From Acanthornis magna (lineage: Eukaryota; Chordata; Aves; Passeriformes; Acanthizidae): a stretch of DNA of 64,000 nucleotides. The notes beneath the pieces were generated by a model, which was not told the origin of the DNA, made no database searches, and saw nothing but the letters and a program-made list of their open reading frames with translations. The stretch covers positions 8,962,501-9,026,500 of the forward strand of contig JAWUZG010000004.1 in assembly GCA_036785705.1 (NCBI GenBank), written 5' to 3'. This document shows, in pieces, positions 36,901 to 49,300 of the stretch; positions within the stretch are counted from its first letter, which is position 1, and every line of letters starts with the position of its first letter. The position numbers and the translations under genes are program-made.

Positions 36901-38939
36901 TACAGGTTGTTTCCTTATACATTCCTCTATACCATCTGATTTATTGATAATAAATCTTATTAGAATAAAAATAAAAAGAAATAAAAATCACATAATTTCT
37001 TAGTAAAAGGTTGTTAAATAATTTATATGTTTAACAGCAAAAACATTTAAATAAGTGCAAACATTTTGTATGTCTGAAATAGAAAGATGAGATTGTGTCA
37101 TTTGATATTGCTGCTTCTTTTCACGTAAGTTTTATTTAATCTATAAAATCGCAAATATATCAATACTATGTAAAAATAGTACAGTGTGTAAATGAAACCT
37201 GCAATTTCAAAACAGAGAATTTAAAGTGAAAATTTCCTATGATTTTAGGATCTATATTAATTATTGTGGATGATAAAGGATGCTGAAGCAATTTGAAGAA
37301 TACAGAACCATCAAAATGATAATACATCGTATCAGAAAAGAAGGAAATGTATCCCCTTAAACCAAGTAGTTTTATTCTTCCAGAACATGTTGAAGATCAT
37401 TTGTAAAATACAAGCAGCAGGTAGTTTATAACTAATACTTCTCTTCATATTGCATTCCAGCCTCCAGCAGTCTATGTATTTGGGATTTTGCCAGGTAGAG
37501 GATCCATGTTTCAACTTTCATTGTTCGAAAATACTGAAATGAACTTGGCCTTACAGTAATGATTAATGCACTGAAGTTTCAAGCACTACAAATGAAAAAT
37601 GATAAAAATAAATAAAATCCTTTTAATTTGGGTTGTGAGAATTAGGAGTAACTGACACAGAAGGGTAAAAAAAAAAAATAATATTCTTGCATTGCAGCTG
37701 CCCTCACAACAGTTTTATTTTTTGTCCTTAGTCACAGCACTACTCTCAAGTAGGTCACTTTTATTTGAGAATCTTTTAAATATTTTGGACACCTGAAATC
37801 AGGATCATACTCCATGATCTTGCAAGAATTACCAATTTACAGATGCAGGGAAAAGCGATTGTCTTCCAATGAGAAAGGATTCCTTCCAGCCTGGCTAGCA
37901 CGGAGCCAATCCCAAACCAGAGAAAGTGGTGAGATGGGCTGGGCTTGGACCTGGTCAGGCTCAGCAAGCATTTTGCATGTGAATTTATCTTTCTTTAGAG
38001 CTGTTAATTTTCTTATCTCGTTGCTGCTTCCTGTAAATTGTTCTTATGTCGGAATATGATCTTTGCCTTTTGTGCCACATGGGGAGGGAAGATGGGGAGG
38101 GGGAGTGAGTGAGCGGCAGAGTGGTTTGGAGAGTGTCAGTGGGAGAATTAACACAGGGAGTACCATTCTTGAACAACAAAATACCCCTCTGAAGGCTTAA
38201 AACTAGGCAGGGCTGACTGTCAGAAATCAGTCAACCAAAAGCAGCTTTTAACATTAGAAATTATATATTTGAAATTTCATGCACAAATGCATTAAATCTT
38301 ATAGGAAAAAAAGAAAAATCTAATGCTACTAGAAAATACATTAGCTGTTCTATAATAAAATTTATGTGTGCTGCAATTCAGGGAGGGTTTTATGAGGGGA
38401 TTCAGCTGACCTATATATAGAAATACAGTAAAAGCTCATCAAACTAAATAGTTTGGTGACAATTTCACAGGTTAACAAGCTAAATGTTCAAGCAAAAAAA
38501 GTGAATTTTTCAATAAGCTCAGTTCAGTAGAAATCATGGGCAAGAATATTTTGGTCTTCTATGACAGAAAGCAAAGTCTTCATGTTAAACCATCTAGTCT
38601 CAAAGCCTGCTAAAATCATTATGTTTTGTATGACTGTAAATGGGTATTAAATCAGAATGCAGTAGAATAATAATGTCCAAGCAGAGGTGAGTGTGAAAAG
38701 AGGGTTGAATGCATGAATTTGTAAGATGAGGTCAAGAGACATGGAATCTGAAATTGGACGTAGTGAGTTAATCAAACTGAAGAAAAAAAAATGTGGGCTA
38801 GGGCTATGTCTGTCCTTCTGTAGGCATCTATGATTTAGACATCTGCATCTGACTGAATAACCATGAATGCCATTTATAATACTGACGTTCTAGGCATTTC
38901 TCAGATATCAGTATTTATTAACTAAACTCAAGTGAATCT
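33901..38939. other. Unassigned DNA, 5 kb
   Basis: A short hairpin has 9-bp arms (actggagtt/aactccagt, 34100-34120). G/T tracts occur at 36108-36142 and 36287-36336. The 133-codon ORF at 35801-36202 (+) has no recognisable domain. Its piece 'gcccttctctgggcacg' near 35905-35925 weakly resembles antisense CR1. No gene is supported. Confidence 0.4.
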
Positions 38940-39104
38940 CACAAAAAAAACAAAACTCAAAACCAAGAAAACCCCAAAACAAACCAACCAAAAAAAAACC
39001 CAAAACCCCCAAACAAAAAAACCAACCAAACAAAAAACCCAGAAAACCCCCACAAAACCCACTCAAAACCACCAAACAAATAAAGAAGTAAAACCCAAAA
39101 ACAC
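38940..39104. repeat. A/C-rich low-complexity tract, 165 bp
   Basis: The plus strand is almost only A and C with repeated aaccaaaa and aaaacccc words. The minus strand is a G/T tract comparable to 33622-33846. The 60-codon K/T/P/Q-rich ORF here is an artefact of composition. Confidence 0.92.
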
Positions 39105-42100
39105 TGCTAGATAATTATTTCTTTATAGTGATTTATTAAAGATTTGATTTACAGATTATGTTCTTCTGTTGTGCATGTATCTTAATGTTCTTTTTGACTC
39201 TATTTATGTTGGACATCTCTGTTCACATCATTGCAAAAGCCTAATTATTGTTATTACCACCCAATGGACACTGCCATAAGTTATAGGTCAAAAGATTGTC
39301 TAACATGACCTATAGATTGTCAGAAAAAGACAGTGGAAAGAGGAATAAAACAGGAAGTATGTGCCAAAAGCCAAAAATAAATTGCAAGGTGACTTACAAG
39401 CTTTTTAGTCTGTTTTCAAAACTAGTTAACCCTGAAGTCGCACATCGAAGCCTACGACCAAGTTTGAATTTATGGCCATGCAAGTTTCTGGTTTTATATG
39501 CACATATAAATGCATAATTTTGAATTACTCATGTGCACATTTTAAATAGAGAAAAAAAATCACTAAATAATTCTCTTCAGTCAAGGTTTGTATGACAGCA
39601 AACTTAAAATCTCTACTGCATTAATATTTTATTAAGATAATACACTTATGGATGTATCACAAAAAAAGGATATTTCTAATGTTGTTTTGCTCTTCAACAT
39701 TTTTTCAAATCCCTCCTCACTAAGATCCTACATGTTCACTGTAGTGAACAGAATAAAAAAATCAACTTCATCACCTTTAATTGATGTAAAAAGTCATTGA
39801 TTTGTCAGCAATATTTGGGCTGGCATTTTTAAGGACTGCATAGAGCAAGCAAAAAGTGTCTGAATGAATATAGCAGAACTGGGAAAAAGATTAAGACAGT
39901 TATCTTTTATGTGTATAAAGTTTGTATGAAGTACTCTATTTTGTTCATTGATTGTAAAGATTCCACATCTAGCTAAATTACTGTCCAATAATTTCTTCAC
40001 TTCTCATATTAATATTAAAAATATTGCTCACCCATTATCTTTTTCAATACTGATGTTTGCTTGCTGAGATGTAACATGAATGGTTTTTACCACAGAGAAA
40101 AGCTAGTTTTTGAAAAGTTTTGCTTTTGGTGATGTAAGGACATTTGATATGATTAGGGGCAATTGAGAAATAAAGATCACCACTGTAACTATGAGACCTG
40201 GTCTCCAACCAGCTTACTTGTTATTCCACAGTAATGAATTACCATTCCTAATATGAAAATGTACGTCTCTCTTGTATCATCCATGTTTATCTCCGTAATT
40301 CTTTTTTGGTTGTTTTTTTGTGGGGTGGTTTTGGGGTTTTTTTGTTTTGGGGTTTTTTTGGCATATCACTTTAAAGATTTCCATTTCTTCTGTTCACTGA
40401 TATCAGGGTGATCTTATAGTCATCTCTGCTTTTTTTTTAAATTCTTCTTATAAAAATAGAAAACAAAAGAAAACTTTTCATCAAGCATAAACTATCCTTC
40501 TGTTCATATCTTTGTTTATTTCTGTCAAGGCTGCAAAGTATTGTGTTTCTCAGATGTATGAAGTGGGAGAGAAAAGACTAAATTCTGATATCATTGAAAC
40601 ATATCCAGAACAGACCTCCCCTGACTTGCACAAGAAAGCAAGCTAAGTTAATATTAATTATTATTTTCAAATATATAAAAGTGGTAAATGCACACTTATC
40701 ACATAGGATGTTTGCATTGTTGAATATCCTTCCACTAACTTGGCAAAGGTGAAGAATGAGGTGGTTTAATTAGCAACAAAAACAGCTAAGCATATTTGGG
40801 TTAATCAGGTCTCAAGGATATTGTAAAGAACTTCAAAAGGGCTTTGGTGAATAGGCAGCCTAATTCTGGATGAAATAACTTTCATTGAAGGCAAAGTGGT
40901 GAATGTTGGAGGGAATAATATGACCTACTTGTGCATGTCTGAGTTCTAAATGAACTGCAACATAAATGAGAAAAAAACAGGCACCAACATTGGTAGATCA
41001 ATAAAAAGTCTTGCAGTGGAGGTCAAAAAGCAAATTAAATGCTTACTTGAAAGAGGAGGCATACAAGACAGTGGTGAAAATGAATACATCTCTTTTTGTC
41101 ATGTTACTACTTAAATCAGAATTATATTACCAAATAAAATACTGTTTTTGTTTCTGGTCACACCAATGAACAGATGAAAGAAAAGAAGAAAGGAATTTCT
41201 AATTAGATATCAATATAAAATAGAAAGATTTAGTTTCTTCCTCTTATTCATAAGCCAGATTTACTACTATCAGTAATGTCTGCTCTGCTTCAGATGCATA
41301 TTCAGTGATCAATGGGGCTCTGAGAAGAGGAAAATATGTTTCACTAAGAAGCTGACAGCGACATGAATTATTGTCAAAGCTGCAAATGGAGATACACAAA
41401 ACATGGGAGTACTTTCTTCACATTTCAAAATTGTGGCTCCATGGTTAGCTTGCCCAGGAGGAACTCATGCCTTAACTGCTGTATGTCAAGTATTAGAATT
41501 TCAACTACAGCCCAATTATCTGACTGTTTCTAATAGATGTAAATTCTGTCATACAATTCTGATCAATATGAATATGCCTACTTCTTCTCACAAAGACACT
41601 ATGGTCTCTTTATTAAAATTCATGTTATAGCCGTCCTCATTGACAGTAGAATACCAACTTCCAAAAGTGATATCTCAGCAAAATTGTCAAATGACATTTA
41701 ATTGCCGTCTAATATAAATGATGTGACAAATATTGTGGACCCCAAAAAAATTGTTCAAGGAATCCTGAATTTTTTTATGGTTTCATGTCTTATTTTAAAA
41801 TATGACCACCGATGTTGCTTGTTGTTTGACACAGATGGTTTGCATTAATTCTCTGTAATTACTTTTTAATTTGTTATTGATGGAGTTTTATAGAATTATA
41901 ATGTTCTCCATAATATGAAGAAGACTCTTTTCTCAAAAAAAACCACCAAAATTCACACATTATTAGTAATTACTGTGAACAATGTATTTTATGGCCTTTT
42001 AGTGTCTTTTATATAGAAATGCTCTTAATTTTGATCATTGAAGAAATAATTTAAAACATTACAGTTAATAATTTTCTCTGCTCACAATTAAGTAGATTTC

Positions 42101-42114
42101 TTAAACATTAACAA
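39105..42114. other. Unassigned DNA, 3 kb
   Basis: It contains a G/T-rich tract at 40303-40362 with three runs of four G. No ORF exceeds about 75 codons and none is recognisable. No gene is supported. Confidence 0.4.
40303..40362 (+). repeat. G/T-rich low-complexity tract
   Basis: About 60 bp of nearly pure G/T with gggg runs separated by T-rich spacers (tggggtggttttggggtttt). The plus strand is a possible though not ideal quadruplex former. Confidence 0.85.
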
Positions 42115-42466
42115 CATGAAGGGCAAAAGAGCTGGTGAAAGGTCTGGAGAACAATGAGGAGCAGCTGAGGGAACTGGGGTTGTTTAGCTTGAAAAGAAGG
42201 CTCAGGGGAGAGAGACCTTCTTGCTCTTCATAACGACCAACTTGGAGTATGCAGCAAAGTGAGCGTCTCTTTTTGCAAATTACAAGAAACAGGACAAGAA
42301 GAAATTGCCTCAAGTTTTTCCAGGGGATGTTTAAATTGTATAATAAGAAAAATTTCTTTACAGAAAAGTCTGTCAAGCACTGGAATAGTTTTTCCAGGGA
42401 AGTGGCTGAATCCCCATCCCTGGAAATATTTCAAAGACAAATAGATGTGACACACAATGACATGAT
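42115..42466 (+). mobile_element. CR1 LINE fragment, sense, left part of a split copy
   Basis: It contains sense CR1 3' coding words: 'agctggtgaaaggtctgga', 'gaggagcagctgagggaact' and 'gaaaagaaggctcagggga'. The frame starting at 42249 carries NFFTEKSVKHWNSFSREVAESPSLEIFQ-type sequence, the C-terminal signature of CR1 ORF2, although stops and a deletion interrupt the rest. The match stops around 42461-42466 ('gacatga') and resumes at 43216, where the element's last 100 bp are found. Confidence 0.9.
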
Positions 42467-43215
42467 GAAACATAGGGTTTTCTTTTAGACACTTAATGTA
42501 GAGATTACACATTAATCTTAACTTAAAGATTAAGTAAATCTAGAGATTAAATTAATCTTTAATTAATTAAAGATTTAAATGTAGAGATTTTAGATAAAAG
42601 CTAGTTCTGTTAAAATCAACTAGAATAGAAAAAGATGCAGAACTTAGTCAGAAAGAAATTAATGATTAAATGCAGAGTAGCCTTTTGATTATTTGATATT
42701 TACTCAGCTGTGCTTAGAATAGACAATTAATAATCTTAAGAAAAGAGGTTCAAAGGAGAGTCTGGACAGTTACAGATTTTGCCCAGATGCAACCTACTTA
42801 GAAACAATAGAAAAGAGCATTGGGAGTTTTCCAGGGTCAAATGTATTGTCAAAAACCAACGAAGTAAGAAGGTCACAGCGAGGAAGACCCATATTACTTC
42901 ATCCAAAGCAGCCCTCAGACTCAAATTAACAACCACCGACTCAATTCCATTGCAGGAACTGTGTATGCTTAATGGCTTTTTGCTAATTTCCATACGAAGC
43001 GGGGAATGGGAGGCGCTTATGCTAAATATGCATTTTTGTGATAGATAAATAAGTTCTGTATTGCATTGTTACTTTGGAGCTGTACCTTTGGGAGTTATCC
43101 CTGCAGCTCTCCGGCACTGAAATAAATATACACTTTCTAACCTTAACAAGTTAGAGAGTCTTTGTCCGTCTCAGGTGGATATCGATATTAGATCTATATC
43201 TGCATTTTAATAATT
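42467..43215 (+). mobile_element. LTR-like insertion inside CR1 (probable ERV solo LTR)
   Basis: About 750 bp not belonging to CR1 separates its two halves. Near the right end 'ctgaaataaatatacacttt', 'agttagagagtctttgtccg' and 'tctcaggtgg' resemble the polyadenylation and terminal region of avian ERVL-type LTRs. The left 110 bp are rich in agatt/aatct words and contain a perfect 22-bp palindrome (42554-42575). A TG...CA frame fits 42466-43217, and only a weak 4-base duplication (atgg-like) is visible at the edges. Boundaries and family are uncertain. The ORFs of 85-89 codons inside are not recognised. Confidence 0.6.
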
Positions 43216-43313
43216 CAATGGTTTAGTGATGGAATTGTCAGTGTTAGGTTAATGTTTTGGATTCAATTATTACAAAGGTCTTTTCCGACTTAAATTATCC
43301 TATGATTCTCTGA
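43216..43313 (+). mobile_element. CR1 LINE 3' terminus, right part of the split copy
   Basis: It continues exactly where 42115-42466 stopped in the CR1 consensus: 'aatggtttagtgatgga', 'gtcagtgttaggttaatg', 'aggtcttttccgacttaaa' and the terminal 'cctatgattctctga'. The colinearity across the gap shows that one CR1 copy was interrupted by a later insertion. Confidence 0.9.
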
Positions 43314-46300
43314 AGCAAGTTATTTAGTTTGACCAGTGAAGAGTGGTCCTCCTATGAGCCCTACCCTTATTTCGGTACCAGGGTGGAAACAGTTTGAGAA
43401 GGTAGAGGGGATGCTGTGACAAGTCAAGTCAGCAAAATTTGCAAGCTGTACCACACCTTTCTCATTAAACAACGTAATCCCAGAAATGCTAAGGTACTAG
43501 GCTTTCCAACAAACCCAAATATTAACTTTTCACAAACTTATGGACAAGCCTTTTTTTAAATTAATCACTAAAAAATTATATTTTAGCAAAATTAAAAGAT
43601 TTTGCAGTATATTGCTGATTTTACTTACATATGGTACTAGAGCAATACCTTGGTTGCTCATTGTTTTATTGTAATCTATTTCCACTTCCATCTTCTATTC
43701 TTAAGTAACACTAATGTTAATATAAATGTTTCATAGTAAGTATGAATTTTTCATGTATTTTTCCATATAAAAATAAAGGAATGTGTCCTGATTAAAACAG
43801 GGTTTTTCATTATTGTAAAGACAATTTTCCACTTTAACTTGTAGTTCTTTACTTATCTTTTTGACAGGAAGCACTAACAGCTTCTCAAAAGCACAGGTTA
43901 CTTTAATTTGGATTGCATTAATTGACTAATTCAGAGTAAAGATTGTTAGCAAATTTCCAGTGAGGCAATTAAAATATAATATGCCAGTTTATTAAAAACA
44001 AGGGGTTTGTGGGTTTTTTTGGGTTTGTTGTTTTTGGTTTGGTTTTTTGTTTTGTTTTTTTGAAAGTTGTTCAACTTTTAAAATCTTTCAGTGATTTGGA
44101 TCTTTTTCAGTGTGGTAATAAAGCCCCACAAGAGCAAGACAGCCAGGACTTCTAGCCTCTGCAGTATAGAGGTAAACTCTTGAAAACACTGAAAAACTCA
44201 GGAATTCTCAGTTACCTTTTGCCAGGACAGATATCCTAACAGGAAAGCATTCGAATAAGCTCATGGCTTTGGGACAGACCAGAGAGTGAGCTGTTCCAGG
44301 ATGGGTGGTGCTGAAGGTCCAACAGATACAGCTTTGGAATAGTTAGCAATGACAGGACTGCCATTCACACAGGCTTCAAATCCTTTGGGAAGTTTCATCC
44401 GGCCAGGACCCTTACATCTGTGAGGGATAGCCCTCAAATTTCAAATTCCAAGTGTATCCAAGCTCTGTACTATAGGGTGACCATTCCAGGCTCTGGGAGC
44501 TCATAAAACCCTGAAATATATTCTTCACCAACTAATTGTTCTCCAAGGACAGTATGAGTAGTATATCAATATATAGAGATAGAGATATATGTAGGTATAC
44601 ACATACAATACATAGGCATTATCTGTAATATATCTAAAATCTGTAATAAATATTAAAGGCAGCCTGAACTTTATTATACAATGATAAAATACGTTCAAAC
44701 CCATTTTCAAATATATATCTGCAGCAGTTCTAAGCAGTTGATGTCTGACTGGAAAGTAATTCCTTTATTTAAGGTAAATATGTTGTTTTACTGTGTAGCT
44801 CTAATGGGAATACCCTGAAAAAATAAGGCTCCAGTCAGAAAAGATAAATGAATCATAGGCATAAGCTAATTTGTCACATATGCAGATAAATTTTCTCTTT
44901 TATATTTGTAAATATTGAAGATTAGTTCTGTAAGTAGAGTCAAGGTTATTTGTTTTTATTATCAATTGAATTTATCAAATAATTTATTTTTCTTATTTTA
45001 GTATGTTTAGCAAAGCTTTTCTGATTCAAGAAAAGGTGTGGGGGGTTTTTTTGTTTTGTTTTTATTTGAAGAATGTTTCGCTGCTATCTTAAAGATTATA
45101 CAGTTGCCACAATTAGAAGTGCTTAAAAGAGAAAACATAGTAGTCATTACTTTGGGTCTACTCAGAGGTGGTAGTACAAACCCAGTACAGTAGTTTAAGA
45201 TGTAGTAGTTTAAGAATTAGAAGGAAAAGTGCAGATCAGAGTAGACCATAAAGGGGAATTTTTTTTATAAGAGAGAAACATCAACAAACATTTGTTGGGG
45301 TTTTTTTAGGGATATCTATGATGAGGAAATACATATAAATGCCTCATTCATGTTCTCATTTCATACACCTATTCAACCTCATATAACAAAAAAACACAGG
45401 CTTCAGTGATATAAAAGAAAATATTAAAACCTTATTATCCAAAGTATTTTATTTTGAAAATAAAAAAATAAACAAATAAAATCCCCCTGCAATTTACCTG
45501 GACAGGGTACTTTATCAGAGAAAAGCTGAACTTTCCATTTAATCCTGCAAAACTGGGAAGACCAGGGCCTTGGGCTTTGAGAAATCTAAAGCAAGAAATA
45601 AATAAATAGACTAATAATAGTCTCAGAGCTACCAAATTATACCATGAATTCCTTTTTCCATTTCAGATGACTCCAAACTGGCTCAAATATTTTGTTCTCC
45701 ATGTTCAAAGTGCATTCTGTGGTTATACCTTAGTATGGCGCAGATCCTGGCTTTTTCTCTTTTAATGTCTGTTAAATATATTGGTGTCATTTTTCATCTT
45801 TGTGAGATGAGGAAACAGAGAAACAGAAAAGGGAGTGAGAAGACTATCCAAAATTAGTATTGATGTGAATCTTTGAAAAGGCTTGCTGTAAGGTTCTAAA
45901 TATGAAGCAAGTTACATTGCCTCTGTTCCCATCAGCAATTAATTTCTTTGTTGTGGATATTGTTTAGGAGACAACCTTAGCAAGGAGTCAGTTTGAGATT
46001 GCTGAGGTGGATTCGTTTATTTTGTTTAAAAAATAATCAGACAAGCCGGAACAACTTGTTTTCTTGCTGAACATGAGACTTAGAAGAATTTTTTATGTAG
46101 CAGTCTGTCACTTAGTACAATAACTCTTGCTTTTGCTAATATTTAGAAACTTCCTATTTCCGCAGACAGTCCAGATGGTAAACTTATTCTCCCTAGAACT
46201 GGAAAAAGAAAATTCAAAGAAATGGCTCGAACAAAGTCTGAGTAAATCAATTTAAAATTTATAATGGACCATTTGCAGATTGTTTTTCTCTGATAGTTGC

Positions 46301-49300
46301 TCATATGTCCAGGGCAAAAGAAGATAAAATAGGATATGATTTTTAAATTTGAATTTTAAATGTACTAATAAGAGATAGCTAACAGACCTCAGAGGTCAAG
46401 CCTTTATGCAGAAGAGGCATATGGCATGTTCCCATTTAAGATCAATTACTTTTTCTGGTTTAACAAGTACATCAAAAGTACTGCTCTAGTAGCATCCTGC
46501 TGGCTACCATGCCTGCCTCTTTTAGGGGACCAACACTGATGTTCTTACATAATTTTTCTTCAATGGTAACTATATTTTTAGTGCTTGTATTGCAAGATAA
46601 CTGAACATCTGTGAGGAAACAGAGTTCTCTAACACTATTCTAATGGTGTCATTTCCCTTAATGACATTTCAGATGAATTACTGATTTCATTTTTGCTTTA
46701 TGGTGCATCAGAATAGCTATTGGTAGGTTTGATAGCCAACCATAGCCCATGTTTCTATTATCAGCATTTAATACCATTTCATGTCACCACATGCAAGTAG
46801 TGGACCTTTCCATCACAATACTGATAGCAGTGAATACTTAAAATGTGATAGTAGGAGTATTTAATGTATTAAACTCTACTATGGTAGCACTTATTTTGTG
46901 AATAAATACACTTTTCAGCATTGAAGTATTTACCTCTCACCATTCATAAAGATCTTTTTAATTGTATCTCCTGTTGACCTGATCATGTGGACTGCCTACT
47001 GTTTCGTTTACTCCCTTTGATGTTTTGAAGCCCATTAATTTTGCAAATTTTAATTGTTTCTAGTTTTGACAGCTTTAATTTTCCCGATATTCCAGAGAGG
47101 TCTTATCAAAAGGTGGCAAATTATTTACATTAGTGCTGCAACTGGTGTATTAGGTAGGACGGCAGAAATGGGAAGAGAGGAAGACCAAAAAAAAAAAATT
47201 AAAATGTCTGAATCTAAATGCAAGTTTAGGGTTAAATAGAGACATTAGGCTCAGCCTTCAGAAAGAGGTAGCCAGTAATTGATATTAGTCTCCATGACAT
47301 TATGTTGCAAACATTTGTTTTCAGATCCAGATCGTCTGGCAATTTCTCTCTGATGTATTGTGGATTAAGCAAATTAGTACACCTACAACACAGGGTTAGC
47401 TCAACTAAGCCAGAAACAATTAGTGAAGCTTGTTCCTCTATTTTTCTCCTGTTCCCAGTCACTGTGTACTTCATTAACAACATTCCTGAGGTTAATCAGA
47501 ACTTTACTCTTTGAACTGTTGCAGTTCAAGTCATCATCCCTTCTACGGGCAATTGAACAAATCTAAAATAAGGCAATGCACTAACATTTTTTGTAACAAC
47601 TTTCAAACTGAGAGGAACAATATATTAACTTTCTTGAGAAGAAGAAGTGACTACTGTTACAATGGGGTTAAATATATGTGTTTTGAGCATTAATCTCTAA
47701 AAAGCCAGTCTGGCTTACATCCAGTTGTTTCTGTACCATCTTGTACAGGTGACATACTTAGTTCTCACGCATCACAGAGGAAAATCAAAGCCAAAACAAT
47801 GCTTACTGAAGACTTTTGATTTTGCCTTGTCATGTTCTTTTAATTCTTTGTCATTGGAAAGCTTTGTCCTAATCTTTCTTGAGAGTCTATAACCTCCAAG
47901 TTCCTTTTTTGACATCACAGCTATTTTTCTGCCAGTGCAGTTTAATATGCATAGCTACTGGAGCTTCAAAGTCATCAGTTGACAAGCTGCTGTTTGAGAT
48001 ATATACGTTAACTGCAAGGAGGGAGAAAAACTCCTAGTTCAAAGGAAACAGAAAATAAATACTCTGTTAATCAAGAATGATTTTAAAAGCAACCTCTGAG
48101 TGTTTAAAATAATAGAATCATCCTGTTACAGTGGCAACCATGTCAATCCAAAGCGCTTTGATTTGTTTTTGTTAAACAAATGCACTTTGTCTCCTTGATT
48201 AGGTACTACAAAATTTTTTAAAAACTCAGCCAGCTTCATGTCTTTTATTTGAAATTAAAGACGTTTCTTAATTGACTATTTAGAAACCTGTTAAAGATAC
48301 AGTTGAGAAATTCCACTTGTACTGATGCATACTGATATTTTAAGGCATGAAAAGGTATTAAAATGGTAGAATTAACTTTTTCAAAGTGCCCAAGCATTCT
48401 CTTAAAATAGTGACGGTCGCTGCCTTGTGTAAAACATAACTAACATGTTTCACTAAGCAAGCAGGCAATACCCTCTGACATATTATTAAAGACTGAAAGT
48501 TCACTGGAAAATTGCTCCCTCTCATTTCACAGGCACTGCTTGCGTTCCCACTGCACACGTCTTCCAGCCACATTGTTGTTTTTAACCACATGACATCAGT
48601 CCTCTGCTAGAGGATATCAGGTAAGGTAAAGTCACATTATTTCTATAAGCAGTTTTTCTTTGAGGACATACAAATCCCTTAAAACAGACTATGCAGTCAC
48701 TTGGTCCTCCTGGCAGTAATGTAGAACATAAGTTGTTTGATCTCTTCTTCACAAAAATAGGAAGAGGAGTACTAAGTGACTACAAAATGGTCAGTTATTT
48801 GATTAATCATATTCAATGAAAGATCCTTTAGAAGCTCTGTCCAAACCTCAAGTCTCTTCTGCTAAACTCCAGAAGATCCTTTAGCATTATGGCCTTAACT
48901 TTTTTTTAACCTTGATTTGTTTTTACCTTTATTGTCTTTACAATTTTTTAGGGTTGGTTTTTGTTTTCTTTTTAAGCAGGATTGTGTAGGTTGCAACTCG
49001 TGTGTCTCCTATGAGATGAGCAAGCATCCTAATTTTAGAAGTAGAAATAAAAAATTATTCCTTCTCTGGAAAATTAACAACCTTTCTGAATGCCAGAAAC
49101 TCTTTTGCCATAATCTCTTTAGCCAATATTTTTTGTCTCCAGTTTGTTTCTCTTCTGCTTTGTGTCCCACAACATCTGCTAAAGACTTCAGAGACGTGTC
49201 TGTCAAACCCTATAATGAATTCAAAATGTAGCTTCAAAGAATATCTCTGTTAATTCCTTTCATCTCACTTTTATGTGAGTTGAGTTTCTTCCTCTTCATT

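Noticed and set aside
48105..48125. 'aatagaatcatcctg' resembling a CR1 terminal repeat
   Set aside because: No CR1 3' sequence adjoins it on either strand.
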